Assembly: GCA_963788305.1 (NCBI GenBank)
Contig: CAWBGK010000002.1
Location: forward strand, 34,277 to 98,276
Length of the DNA: 64,000 nt
Origin: UTCFX2 sp963788305
GTDB lineage: Bacteria; Chloroflexota; Anaerolineae; Anaerolineales; UBA4823
Reading direction: 5' to 3'
The notes under the pieces were generated by a model. The model saw only the letters and a list, made by a program, of their open reading frames with translations, ran no database searches and was not told the DNA's origin. Positions 28,046 to 37,674 of the stretch are shown piece by piece (position 1 is the first letter of the stretch; each line of letters starts with the position of its first letter). The translations under genes were made by a program, and so were the position numbers.

Positions 28046-29842
28046 ATGAGACAGAGCCTAACCTGCGAGGAAGCTGTGAAGATTTCATTTTCTTCTCTGG
28101 TGAAATTTGAAGTTCTTCTAAGTATCTCGCTTTTGGTGATCGGCGACATTGATCCGACTTCTGCATACCAGCAAATGATACCTGTGTATCATAATGCTCC
28201 TGGTAAGACAAATTTTGAACTTTTCTTGCCAGTCATCCAAACTCCTGGTAGTTTATTCGTTGGCGAGATAGAATTATCGCAGGCGATCCAGAACCTGACT
28301 TCTCCAGTGAAACTGGTAGCCGGTCGCCCGACGATCTTACGAATTTATGCCCGATCCAATACCAGCGTACAGCAAACTGGTGTTACGGCATCCGTCAAGG
28401 CGTTTCGAAACGATACCTTGATCGGACAGGTATCAATATCGAATGGTCGTGCTTTTCCACTTTCTTATCACTAGAAGTCTATGCAAGCCGATAAGGCAAA
28501 AAGCATAGTTCTGCAACTTCCATCCTCCTGGATTACTGAAGGTTCAATAAATTTGCAGATCCAGCTCACTGGACCATCGACATCTCTTGCCAATTCATAT
28601 TCAGTTGTATTTCATAATGTTCCAGCCTTGAATGTTGTCGCTGTTCCAATTCGGCTGAACGGTGAATATGAACCTGCGGATACTACTTTTGTTCAAGATG
28701 CGCTTTTTCGGATGTATCCTGTGCCATCGGTTACAGTCCAAAACCACCTGGCATTTTCATTCAACGGTAATCTCAACAATTATTCAAATGGAGATTGGCA
28801 GCGGCTACTTGATGAGATAACTGCTTTGAGAGATACAGAAGCGGGTGCGAATTCAAAAACTGTTTATTACGGTGTAATTCCTCTAAAAGATAGTGAAGGT
28901 TATACATGGTTTTCTGCTGAGGGCGGTGTTGTGGGGTTGGGATGGTTAGGCTACAGAGCTTCTATCGGAATTTCTAATGATGCATTTCGCTTTCCAGGCA
29001 TCAATGGTGATTACAAGCTGCCTGCTGCTGATACCGCTGCCCATGAGATTGGTCACAATTTTGGGCGTTTTCATACTACAGGGTGCGGAGCAACCAATAT
29101 TGATGAAGAATTTCCTTACTCGAATGGGATCATCGGTCAATATGGTTTTCAGTACAGCAGTCAGACGGTCATCCCCTCATCTGCAAACGATATCATGAAC
29201 TATTGTTCAAATCAATGGATCTCAGATTATACATACAATGCCCTGATTCAAGATCAGCTAGTTACATTTCCTAACTTTAATTCACCAGTTCGGCAAATGG
29301 TATATATCCGTGGCGGATTTGAAACAGATAATTCGTTTACATTTCAGCCCTTTTACGAATTCGAGACCTCAATCGACTCTCGTGATGAAAGAGGTTTATA
29401 TTCCATTCGATTTATCGATGAAAATGGTGGTGTAATATCTGAGCACCCGGTGAGTGTCCATGTCGCACAAGAGAAAGAAATATCATCAAAGAGAATTCAT
29501 TCACTTCTACCAAAACCAGAAGCTCATTTTTCTTCTGTTGAATTCTTATTCGACCATCAGGTCTTGAGTACTCGCAAAGTTTCCGACGTTATGCTTCAAC
29601 CGCAACTGACACCTGGATTTGAAATTAAGGATAAGACATTGCTCATCAATTGGGGAGAAAGCGATGTCCCTGTCCTTTTTCGAATGTCTCAAGACGATGG
29701 GCGATCATGGACGACGCTCGCCGTGGATAATATCATCGGGAATATTGAAATTCCAATAGTCGATCTTCCATCAACTCCTATCAAATTCCAGATGATACTG
29801 GCAGATGGAGGCGGAGAATATTTTCTAGATTGGAGACGTTAA
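28046..29842 (+). CDS. Metzincin-like metalloprotease with an in-frame amber codon
   Basis: About 598 codons from ATG 28046 (AAAGG upstream) with a single TAG at 28472-28474; the frame is the same on both sides. The N-terminus has a membrane anchor or signal (VLLSISLLVIGDI). A beta-rich domain precedes the catalytic part AAHEIGHNFGRFH, the metzincin HExxHxxGxxH zinc site, and DIMNYC, a plausible Met-turn. A C-terminal beta domain ends with a possible Ig-like fold. It is likely a secreted or surface protease. If the TAG is real, the catalytic domain would be lost or made separately from ATG 28484. It may equally be a base error. Upstream 27829-28045 shows no gene. Confidence 0.75.
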
Positions 29843-30021
29843 AAAAATACTGACCACTCTTTCAAAGCAATAGAAGTCAAACCTCGTTTTAATTTTCGTC
29901 ATCCATTTTCTTCGATTCCCGAAATTCTATTTCAAGTCACATATTCGGCGGCAATAGGATTGAGCCTGTTGGCTCGTTCTATAGTATTCAACTGCAAGCA
30001 GGCACAATCATTGCATTAAGC

Positions 30022-30053
30022 TTCATGAAGCTTGGGTTCATGAATCCTTTTTT
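30022..30053 (+). terminator. Terminator-like hairpin after the metalloprotease
   Basis: Two copies of the self-complementary TTCATGAA flank a 7-base loop and are followed by TCC and six T. The 29843-30100 gap holds nothing else I can support except a TATAAT at 30083-30088 upstream of the amidase gene. Confidence 0.55.
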
Positions 30054-30100
30054 CGCTCAATCTGGTTCTCAAAAATTCAGGTTATAATTTCAGCATAAAT

Positions 30101-31047
30101 ATGGAATCATCACAAGAACTCAATTCACAAAGGATCTGAAACCGAGCCAGAGGCTGATCAGTCGGTTAAATTCGCCAGAATTGATAGATAAATCTGCCGC
30201 GAATACGGGGAAACAACCGCCTCGAAGATGGGCTATTTTCAATCCGCCTAAATCGTTCAAACCGGCTCGAAAAGGTTTTCTTTTCCAGATGGAATTCATG
30301 CTTGGCGTTGCGATCCTCCTTGCAACCCTGTTCACCGCCTGGACGCCTGGACGAACCAATTCAATTTTCCCTATCCCAACAAAACCTGGCATCCAACAAG
30401 CGCTGGTGCCGACACCTACATTTCTCCCTGGACAGCCAACCCCAACTCTTCCAAACCCTCGTCTGATTGGCATTGTAGCCGGACATTATAAAAACGACGC
30501 TGGTGCGGTCTGTTCAGATGAACTCACGGAAGTTGAAGTCAATCTGAACATCGCAACAATCGTGCAGAAGATCCTTGTTGATCAAGGATACCAGGTTGAG
30601 CTTCTGCAGGAATTCGACAAACGCTTAACAGGGTATCAGGCAGCTGCCCTTGTATCCATTCATAACGATTCATGCGATTATGTTAACAATGAAGCCACGG
30701 GTTATAAAGTAGCCCAGGCTTTTGCAACTCAACATCCAGACCGCACAGCACGGTTGACCTCCTGTTTGCGTGCCAGATATGGTGAAATCACTGGGTTACC
30801 GCTTCACAGCACAAGTGTGACACAAGATATGACGGGGTACCACGCCTTTGGAGAGATTTCCGAAGTCACTCCAGCTGCGATTATTGAGACTGGCTTCCTG
30901 AATCTGGACCGCACAATTTTAACTCAAGAACCTGATAAAGTCGCAAAAGGAGTTGCAGCCGGGATACTCTGTTATCTTCGAAACGAGTCGATGAGTTCGC
31001 AAAACAGCTCTACCCCCAATCCAACTACAACCTCATTTCAGCCATGA
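30101..31047 (+). CDS. N-acetylmuramoyl-L-alanine amidase (Amidase_3), start uncertain
   Basis: The frame with amidase homology is open from before 30121, but its first ordinary start is TTG 30181. An ATG at 30101, 12 bases after a TATAAT, is in another frame; one indel near 30135 would join them. A short cytoplasmic N-terminus, a membrane helix (VAILLATLFTAW) and a Pro/Thr linker precede the catalytic domain: IGIVAGHYKN (zinc His), LTEVEVNLNIA (zinc Glu), ALVSIHNDSCD (third His) and AAIIETGFLNL (catalytic Glu). It cleaves the amide between MurNAc and the stem peptide. Its stop overlaps the L,D-transpeptidase start (ATGA), coupling two cell-wall genes. Confidence 0.82.
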
Positions 31048-32420
31048 GCCCCCGACCTGAGCCGATACACAATATAGATCAACGTGAAATGTCTGCGCAG
31101 GCACTGCAGAACGCTCGCCAGGCACTACGGAATGGCGACCGCAGAGCTGCTCGTCGGTATTCCGAACAGGCTGCTGCATTTGCACCTGATACAGAGGATC
31201 CCTGGCTGCTCTTAGCAGCACTTGCCAGCCCTCAAGCCAGCATTGCATATTTAGAGCAGGCTCTTCAGGCAAATCCAGCTAGCAAACGAGCAAAAAAAGG
31301 CTTGATCTGGGCAGAAGAACGGCTGCGGTTGATTGATACCAAGCCAGCTGAGCGATCTCCACTTCCATCTCCCGGCAAGCCTGCTGAAATCAATATTTAC
31401 CATTTTGGTGAAGAAGGGGTCTCATCTTCCAATCAGCTTGTCGCTTCTGCTGAAACTGCCCCTTTACTCAAGCGTCAGGCCATCTCAATTCGCACATCAT
31501 CCTCGGATTCTCGGCACTCATTTTTAACGATCTATTCTTACGGAATCGCAACGATTTTTATTTCTCTGGCTTTATTTGCCGCGTCCTTGATACCATATTA
31601 CCCACAGATACGATCAAGCCTTTCAATGGACCAACTTCGTCAATTAACGACCATTTTTGAGAGATCGGACGAAGAGATTATGCTGAAAGCTGCTTTTAAC
31701 CTTCCATCTGAATTAAGGTTATTTGCGATCAGCACCAGTGAAACACCCATATCTAGTCCTGGAATTTCAGCCTCTCCTACTCCAACGCCTCCCAGTCTCA
31801 ACCCATCTGCATTCGATTTAACCCCAACGAATAATCCAATCCCTACAGCATCTTTTACACCTGATATTACAGAAATTCCTGACTATACAGATACACCAAT
31901 TCCAACAGAGACACCCGAAGCAACCTCGACTTCAAGTCTGGAACCCACATTGCTCCCAACGGTAACGCTCTCGCCGCCATCGCCAACATCACCACCGGCG
32001 CCTACCCGAAAAGCAAAAAAGAAAGCAAACGCAGGGCCTGGTTATCGTCCGGCTAAAGTATCCTTAGCTGACCGCTGGGTAGATGTGGACATTTCCAACC
32101 AAACGACCTATGCGATGCAAGGTGATCAGGTTGTTCGCAGCTTTCTGGTCTCAACTGGACGCTGGCCAACGGTCACCATTGAAGGTGTTTTTAAAATTTA
32201 TGTTAAATATCGCCATGCAGATATGACTGGCGATGACTATTTCCTTCCAGATGTGCCGTATGTTATGTATTTTTTCAAAGGTTATGGATTGCACGGAACG
32301 TACTGGCATAACAATTTTGGCACACCTATGAGTCATGGCTGTGTTAACCTCGATTCCGAAGATGCTGGTTGGTTATACGATTTTGCTTCAGTCGGAACGA
32401 TTGTGAGTGTACATCAGTAA
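31044..32420 (+). CDS. L,D-transpeptidase (YkuD) with N-terminal TPR-like region
   Basis: 458 aa. Residues 10-95 form TPR-like helical repeats (ARQALRNGDRRAARRYSEQA, LEQALQANPASKRAKKGLIW). A membrane helix follows near 165-190 (YGIATIFISLALFAASLIPY), then a long Pro/Thr/Ser linker, and the YkuD domain at about 340-458. Catalytic text is GYGLHGTYWHNNFG and MSHGCVNLDSEDAGWLYD, with the nucleophile Cys in SHGC. It probably crosslinks peptidoglycan stem peptides or anchors proteins outside the membrane, with the TPR part inside. It overlaps the amidase by 4 bases. In a lineage where many members have unusual envelopes, this pair indicates peptidoglycan remodelling. Confidence 0.88.
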   Translation: MSPRPEPIHNIDQREMSAQALQNARQALRNGDRRAARRYSEQAAAFAPDTEDPWLLLAALASPQASIAYLEQALQANPASKRAKKGLIWAEERLRLIDTKPAERSPLPSPGKPAEINIYHFGEEGVSSSNQLVASAETAPLLKRQAISIRTSSSDSRHSFLTIYSYGIATIFISLALFAASLIPYYPQIRSSLSMDQLRQLTTIFERSDEEIMLKAAFNLPSELRLFAISTSETPISSPGISASPTPTPPSLNPSAFDLTPTNNPIPTASFTPDITEIPDYTDTPIPTETPEATSTSSLEPTLLPTVTLSPPSPTSPPAPTRKAKKKANAGPGYRPAKVSLADRWVDVDISNQTTYAMQGDQVVRSFLVSTGRWPTVTIEGVFKIYVKYRHADMTGDDYFLPDVPYVMYFFKGYGLHGTYWHNNFGTPMSHGCVNLDSEDAGWLYDFASVGTIVSVHQ

Positions 32421-32490
32421 TCAAGACATGATGTGGCTAATGTAATTTTGATCATTTTACCCTGCTTAAATTTAGAATATTTCATTGAGG

Positions 32491-32496
32491 TATAAT
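32491..32496 (+). promoter_or_regulatory. -10 box of a probably leaderless promoter
   Basis: TATAAT ends six bases before ATG 32503, with no ribosome-binding site between them, as seen before 537. Confidence 0.45.
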
Positions 32497-32502
32497 CCAG
32501 TC

Positions 32503-32925
32503 ATGCCCAAACGTGCCTTGTTTGAAGGATTGGTATTCGATGAAAATGACTCCCCCACCGAAGTTGTTTCCATCGGTGATGAGCCATGTTATGTTGTAAA
32601 TGATCAAGGATTTAGAAGACATATACCCAGTGCTCAGGTTGATTCTCAGGTACTCGAAGCAATCGCAAAGTCGATTGAAGGTCATGAAGATCTTCTCAGT
32701 GAGCAAACTGCAAAGATGATGGGTTCAGAAGATCCGTTTTCAGTAGCGCTTATTGAATCGCAACTGAAGAACATCGGCCGCCAAATTGATCAAATAATGG
32801 AAGTTGGAATTAATGAGGATTTACGAGCATATCTTGGGATGATGGGTTTTCGAATCCGAATTAATGTTCACGGCGAATTGATCGAATTATCCCAACCTGG
32901 GATGATTTCAGACGATGATGAATGA
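32503..32925 (+). CDS. Conserved-looking protein of unknown function
   Basis: 140 aa from ATG 32503, chosen because TATAAT lies just upstream; a TTG at 32485 lies before that box and is unlikely. The N-terminus PKRALFEGLVFDENDSPTEVV and a Tyr/Asp-rich turn suggest a small beta domain; the middle is helical and charged (KSIEGHEDLLSEQTAKMM); the end is acidic (SDDDE). I do not recognise the family. No signal peptide or membrane segment. The gene converges with degV ten bases downstream. Confidence 0.6.
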   Translation: MPKRALFEGLVFDENDSPTEVVSIGDEPCYVVNDQGFRRHIPSAQVDSQVLEAIAKSIEGHEDLLSEQTAKMMGSEDPFSVALIESQLKNIGRQIDQIMEVGINEDLRAYLGMMGFRIRINVHGELIELSQPGMISDDDE

Positions 32926-32935
32926 AGTAAGTAAT

Positions 32936-33811
32936 TCACTGTTGGTTTAAAATGGGGAAGTAACATAAACCTGCGGTTCCCGGCCCAGAATGCACCCCCA
33001 GTGCAGGTGATAATTCGCAGAAAAGCTCCTCGACAATTTGCATTCGAACATCAATAAGCTCTTTGATCTTTTGAGTTTCTTGCAATGCTGCAGCATGCAC
33101 ATAGGCAATTTTTATTTTGCCACCTATTCCAACTGATTTTTCGACTAAATCGGCCATCATGCTGTATGCTTGCTTCTTGCTGCGCGCAGTACCCAGGGCG
33201 ACAATTTCTCCGTCATCCATCCCGATCAACGGCTTGATATTTAAAATGGAGCCAATTAAATGCTTTGCGCGTCCAATTCTTCCGCCTAGATAGAGATATC
33301 TCAGCGTATCTGCAGTCTGGATCATCCTGGTGATTGGGATCATCTGCTTCACCTGGATCACGATTTCTTCAAGTGACTTATTCGCCATGGCAGCTCGTGC
33401 GGCTTCGATGGCTATCCAGCCATGGCACATCGAGACGTTTAGGCTGTCTATCACCTCGATTTTCAAGAACGGCAGCATTTCAGATACCATTGCTCTTGCA
33501 GCAATTGCGGCTTGATAAGCCCCACTACCTTTTGAAGTCATGTGGATGCTGATAACCTGATCGACTCCTCTCTCTTCTGCCAGCTCCTGATAAGCTGATA
33601 CGTAATCCCCAGGACCAGGACTCGCGGTTTTTGGCAGCTCATTTGCAGTTGGGAGCCATTCATAAAAAGTATCCCGGTCAATAGTGACCAGATCTCGCAG
33701 TTCCTCATCCCCTCGGTGAATATAATACGGTACCGTTATAATTTTTAAGGATTCAAGCAAGTATTCAGGAATGCATGTGGTGCTATCAGTCACAACTGCC
33801 ACTTTGGCCAT
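32936..33811 (-). CDS. DegV-family fatty-acid-binding protein
   Basis: 291 aa from ATG 33811, which has GGAGG upstream. DegV landmarks are VAVVTDSTTCIPEYLL at the N-terminus, LPKTASPGPGDYVSAYQEL with the lipid-headgroup Ser, SIHMTSKGSGAYQAA, TLRYLYLGGRIGRAKHLIGS and SPALGVHSGPGTAGLCYF at the end. Members bind fatty acids and serve fatty-acid kinase FakA in Firmicutes. No fakA is visible here, so the role is inferred from the family only. Cytoplasmic. Confidence 0.9.
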   Translation of the reverse strand: MAKVAVVTDSTTCIPEYLLESLKIITVPYYIHRGDEELRDLVTIDRDTFYEWLPTANELPKTASPGPGDYVSAYQELAEERGVDQVISIHMTSKGSGAYQAAIAARAMVSEMLPFLKIEVIDSLNVSMCHGWIAIEAARAAMANKSLEEIVIQVKQMIPITRMIQTADTLRYLYLGGRIGRAKHLIGSILNIKPLIGMDDGEIVALGTARSKKQAYSMMADLVEKSVGIGGKIKIAYVHAAALQETQKIKELIDVRMQIVEELFCELSPALGVHSGPGTAGLCYFPILNQQ

Positions 33812-33921
33812 TTTTACCTCCCATAACCACATAATCCCTAAAACTCTACCATGAAACAAATTCAATAGAAAAATAGAATTTTTGGAGGAGGGATTAGCGA
33901 ATTTCAGAATCGTTATTTGGA

Positions 33922-34878
33922 TTATCCCAGTTTTTCAACCTGCGCTTTAATCCAGGGGTAAGTGCGCTCAATACCTGCATATAAATTGAATTTGGACTTC
34001 CAACCTAGCGAATATATCCGTTCATTACTAAAATTTCGTGATTGGACTCCAACTGGACCTTGAATATGCTCGATAACAATTTGCTTACCAGCAACTTCCG
34101 CCACTGTATCAACCAGTTCATCCACAGTAACATATTCGGGGCATCCAATGTTCACAGCCCCCTCCAAGTTGGATTGCATCAGCAGAAAAATCCCATCAAT
34201 CATGTCATCTATGTAAGTATAGGATCGTATAGCACTACCATCCCCCCAAACTTCTATCTGACCGCCATCAGCAGCCATCGCCACTTTTCTACAGATTGCC
34301 GCAGGAGCTTTTTCTCGCCCTCCCGTCCAGGTTCCTTCTGGGCCATAACAATTTTGAAATCTCGCGATTCGCACCTTGATTCCACGATTTCGGGCATATG
34401 CCATGGCCATTCGCTCCGCATATAGCTTTTCCCATCCGTATTCGTTATCTGGATTGGCAGGAACAGCTTCGGCTTCGGTCATTTCTGGCTCTCCGGGCTT
34501 CATATCGCGATAAACGCATACCGATGATGAGAAGAAGTAACGCGAGACACCAAGATCGGCTGCGGAATGGATCATATGGATATTTATCAAAGCACTATTA
34601 TGCATGATTTCGCATTCAGCTGAATGGATGAAACCCATTCCTCCCATGTCTGCAGCCAGCTGATAAACTTCATCGAAGCTTCCATTGTTTAGAGTTAACG
34701 CTCTCCGACAATTTTCCTCGCTGCGAAGATCTAAAAGGAGAAACTCGTCGGCTGATTCGGGCGACCATTCATGGCGCTTCTGATCTGCTCCGCGCACCCA
34801 ATATCCTTCACCTTTTAATTTCTTCACAAGGTGCCCCCCAATAAAACCACCCGATCCACAAACCAGTGCTTTTTTCAT
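33922..34878 (-). CDS. NAD-dependent sugar epimerase, GDP-mannose 3,5-epimerase-like
   Basis: 318 aa; ATG 34878 follows GGAGAA, so the start 18 bases upstream is less likely. It is an extended short-chain dehydrogenase: LVCGSGGFIGGHLVKKL (NAD site), QLAADMGGMGFIHS (distinctive for GDP-mannose 3,5-epimerases), a Ser-rich SSSVCVYRD, EYGWEKLYAER (YxxxK catalytic pair) and RFQNCYGPEGTW. It probably epimerises GDP-mannose to GDP-L-galactose/gulose-type sugars. This fits the GDP-mannose synthesis genes at 40.4-42.9 kb. Confidence 0.82.
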   Translation of the reverse strand: MKKALVCGSGGFIGGHLVKKLKGEGYWVRGADQKRHEWSPESADEFLLLDLRSEENCRRALTLNNGSFDEVYQLAADMGGMGFIHSAECEIMHNSALINIHMIHSAADLGVSRYFFSSSVCVYRDMKPGEPEMTEAEAVPANPDNEYGWEKLYAERMAMAYARNRGIKVRIARFQNCYGPEGTWTGGREKAPAAICRKVAMAADGGQIEVWGDGSAIRSYTYIDDMIDGIFLLMQSNLEGAVNIGCPEYVTVDELVDTVAEVAGKQIVIEHIQGPVGVQSRNFSNERIYSLGWKSKFNLYAGIERTYPWIKAQVEKLG

Positions 34879-35014
34879 CTGCGATTTCTCCATCATTCTT
34901 GAATGGGATTGCTTCTCAAATTATAAGGGAAAAACTTGCAGGTGACATGAGTCATAGAATATTTAGTGGGTTCTTGATAAAATGATCTGATACTGTTATG
35001 GTTATGGGTGAGCG

Positions 35015-36277
35015 ATGAATCCAAAACAATTACTGAATGCATTTGTAGATCCTGAAGGTAGACTAATTTTGCCAGAAAAAATGATTGAGAAGTATCATCT
35101 CGTTCCTGGCACCCAGATTCATATCGAAGAAGGAATCAATGAATTCCATGTCCTCCGGCCGATCGAGCAAGTTGCAAAGATTTACATTGAAGTCACAAAT
35201 ATGTGCAATCTCGATTGTGTGACTTGCATGCGAAATATTTGGGATGAGCCTCTAGGCAGGATGAGCCAGGTAACTTTTAAAACAATTCTAGAGAGTATCT
35301 CTCAAATTACACCACGCCCAAAAGTATTTTTTGGAGGCCTGGGAGAACCACTGGTTCATTCCAAAATTATTGATATGGTGACTGAGGTAAAAAAACTCGG
35401 TTCTCATGCGGAGCTCATTACAAATGGTGTTCTACTGAGCGAAAACATAATTGTCCAGCTAACGAAGGCAGGACTAGATATTCTCTGGGTTTCTCTCGAT
35501 GGAGCTTCACCTGAGAGTTATGAAGATGTTCGACTCGGTTCCTCCTTACCAAAGGTTATTGACAATTTAAAACGATTGCGACTCATTCGTCATAATCCCG
35601 GCTACCAACACTCACCAAAACCAGAATTAGGGATAGCTTTTGTTGCGATGAAGCGAAATATCGCTGACCTACCAGAAGTGCTTCGTTTGGGCACTCGTCT
35701 GGGGGCAAAACACTTCTCAATCAGTAATGTGCTGCCTCACACTGAAGAACTCCGCGAGGACTCGGTGTTTCGAGGGGTTTATTCTCACCATGATTATTGG
35801 CAGAATAATTCACTTGCAGTTGTTAATATGCCTCGAATGGATATCAATCAACACACACGGGAAGCGCTAGGTGAGATCCAATCCCGGCAAGTTGTAATGC
35901 ACCTGGCAGGAAAACCGACAAACCGCGCCTTGGATACCTGTCCATTCATAGAACAGGGCAGCACCGCTGTTCGATGGGATGGCTCTGTTAGTCCCTGCAT
36001 CCCCCTACTTCACAGCAGCGGAAATTTTATTGGAAATTACCACCGTCAAACTCAAGCCCATTCGATAGGAAAACTTGAAAATCGCGGGCTGCTTGATTTA
36101 TGGAATGACAAATCTTATTTGGATTTTCGAGAAAAAGTCCGATATTTTGATTTTTCACCCTGTACCAGCTGCACTGGCTGCGACCTGTCCCGCTTGAACG
36201 TTGAAGATTGCATTTCAAGCCCTTTTCCAACCTGCGGTGGTTGTTTGTATGGGCAGGGTTTAATTCAATGCCCCTGA
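35015..36277 (+). CDS. AbrB-like domain/radical SAM/SPASM protein, tungsten-oxidoreductase-maturase-like
   Basis: 420 aa; GGGTGAG before ATG. The first 45 residues form a swapped-hairpin AbrB-like fold (VDPEGRLILPEKMIEKYHLVPG). The radical SAM site is TNMCNLDCVTCMRN, followed by FFGGLGEPLVH. The C-terminus is Cys-rich: DGSVSPCIPLLHS and CTSCTGCDLSRLNVEDC...CGGCLYGQ, a SPASM/twitch-like auxiliary-cluster region. This AbrB plus radical SAM architecture is that described for maturases adjacent to tungsten-dependent aldehyde oxidoreductases (TIGR04317 type, from memory). No such oxidoreductase lies nearby, so the partner is unknown. It stands alone between minus-strand genes. Confidence 0.8.
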   Translation: MNPKQLLNAFVDPEGRLILPEKMIEKYHLVPGTQIHIEEGINEFHVLRPIEQVAKIYIEVTNMCNLDCVTCMRNIWDEPLGRMSQVTFKTILESISQITPRPKVFFGGLGEPLVHSKIIDMVTEVKKLGSHAELITNGVLLSENIIVQLTKAGLDILWVSLDGASPESYEDVRLGSSLPKVIDNLKRLRLIRHNPGYQHSPKPELGIAFVAMKRNIADLPEVLRLGTRLGAKHFSISNVLPHTEELREDSVFRGVYSHHDYWQNNSLAVVNMPRMDINQHTREALGEIQSRQVVMHLAGKPTNRALDTCPFIEQGSTAVRWDGSVSPCIPLLHSSGNFIGNYHRQTQAHSIGKLENRGLLDLWNDKSYLDFREKVRYFDFSPCTSCTGCDLSRLNVEDCISSPFPTCGGCLYGQGLIQCP

Positions 36278-36355
36278 GAATTTAGAAAGACGGTATCTGG
36301 CCATATTCACAGGGGAAGAAGTAAAACTATTTAATAAACAGTCGTTTTGTTTAAG

Positions 36356-37624
36356 CTAGGTCAGACAAGGTATGGTCTGAGGTCCTTCAGGGATCACGCA
36401 CATCTTCAATCCGCTGCCGTAGCTCGATCGAAATTTATCCAAATTACCAAGTAAATTATCTACAGGTCTGAAGAGAGCATCTCGGATTTGTTGCTCTGTC
36501 AATCCATCACTGTAAAGATAAACGGTATGTTTCAGGAGAATCTGAGCTTGGATCTGGACCTGCCATTGATCTGGTGCAGAAAATCCTGGTGAAGAAAGGA
36601 TTTCAAGGATTCTTTGCGGAGAACCTGCCTGGCGAAGCAAATCCGCATACATTCCATGTTCGGGCAGCCCATCCTCGCAAGCGCTGAACATGATGATTGT
36701 CCCATTCTCGTGAATTGCTCGCTCGGCTGCACTGATTCCCTTCAGGGATTGATACAAGTTTTGATCCAATGGATAGCCACCATTTGTCGTCAGCACAACA
36801 TCATAAAGGCTTTCTATTGGTACCATCGCACTTTCACGGACAAAATCACACCCTGCTTTGTGAGCTTTAATCATATCGCCAGCAAATATTCCGCTGATGT
36901 TCTGATCGCAGTTTAAGGCAACGTTCAATAAGAAAGTGGGTTTTGCAAGTAACGCAGCTTCGAGCATTTCTTCCCAAATCGGATTGCCGTAGGTTTTCCC
37001 CCATGTTGCATCAGGATGTGCGATCATCGAGAAGCTGTGGTTCGATAAAACACTTTCTTCACCGGCGATGGAAGGCAGGATACCTTTCGGTCCTCCGCTA
37101 AAACCAGCAAAGAAATGCGGCTCGATGAAGCCGGTAAGAATTCGAATATCCGCATCAAGATAAAACTTGTTTATTCTGATTGGATTCCCTGACCGGGTCT
37201 TTCCAATCAGCGCGAGATTTTCTTGATCGTTGTAATCGTGCTGGATGCAGCGATAATGCTCGACGATATAATCACCAAGCAAAGCTCGATTTTCCAAGTC
37301 TGTTTGTTTGCGGTGGGTTCCGAGGGCGTTAAGGAGAGTGATATCCTCGCGACGAATGCCTGCCAGTTCGATTTCTCGCAGCAATATCGGGAGAATGCGT
37401 TGATTAGGCGTAGCCCTTGTGATATCCGTGTGGACAATCACAACGCGGTCTCCGGGATGAATATACGTGGAAAGCGGTTCTGATCCGATTGGGTTGAGAA
37501 GTGCGGCTCTTATCGCTGCTGTTTCATTTTCCAACCCTGGAAAATATCGGCTTCGAAGGATATCCATATCATCTGGTAAATCCAGGCATAATCCAGTTCG
37601 GCCATATTGAAGGTCAACTTTCAT
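36356..37624 (-). CDS. LarA-family nickel-dependent racemase
   Basis: 422 aa, GGAGAT before ATG. The LarA/DUF2088 pattern is present: RVVIVHTDITRATPNQRILP, NALGTHRKQT, GFIEPHFFAGFSGGPKGILPSIAG (His pair and the Lys that carries the pincer cofactor in LarA) and MIAHPDATWG. LarA-type enzymes racemise or epimerise alpha-hydroxy acids with the nickel-pincer nucleotide made by LarB, LarC and LarE; none of these is in the window. Location in front of DUF4432 and rhamnulokinase suggests a sugar-acid or lactate substrate arising from deoxy-sugar breakdown; this is inference. Confidence 0.85.
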   Translation of the reverse strand: MKVDLQYGRTGLCLDLPDDMDILRSRYFPGLENETAAIRAALLNPIGSEPLSTYIHPGDRVVIVHTDITRATPNQRILPILLREIELAGIRREDITLLNALGTHRKQTDLENRALLGDYIVEHYRCIQHDYNDQENLALIGKTRSGNPIRINKFYLDADIRILTGFIEPHFFAGFSGGPKGILPSIAGEESVLSNHSFSMIAHPDATWGKTYGNPIWEEMLEAALLAKPTFLLNVALNCDQNISGIFAGDMIKAHKAGCDFVRESAMVPIESLYDVVLTTNGGYPLDQNLYQSLKGISAAERAIHENGTIIMFSACEDGLPEHGMYADLLRQAGSPQRILEILSSPGFSAPDQWQVQIQAQILLKHTVYLYSDGLTEQQIRDALFRPVDNLLGNLDKFRSSYGSGLKMCVIPEGPQTIPCLT

Positions 37625-37674
37625 TGCATCTCCAGGTTATTAAAAAGCTTAAGATAATTGGTCGCTGGCTGGAT

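Noticed and set aside
30022..30044. Paired TTCATGAA motifs as a regulator operator
   Set aside because: They fold into a hairpin followed by a T run just after a gene, so a terminator is simpler.
37207..37483. Overlapping short frames on both strands inside the LarA-like gene
   Set aside because: They are shadows of a well-conserved coding sequence with no independent start signals.
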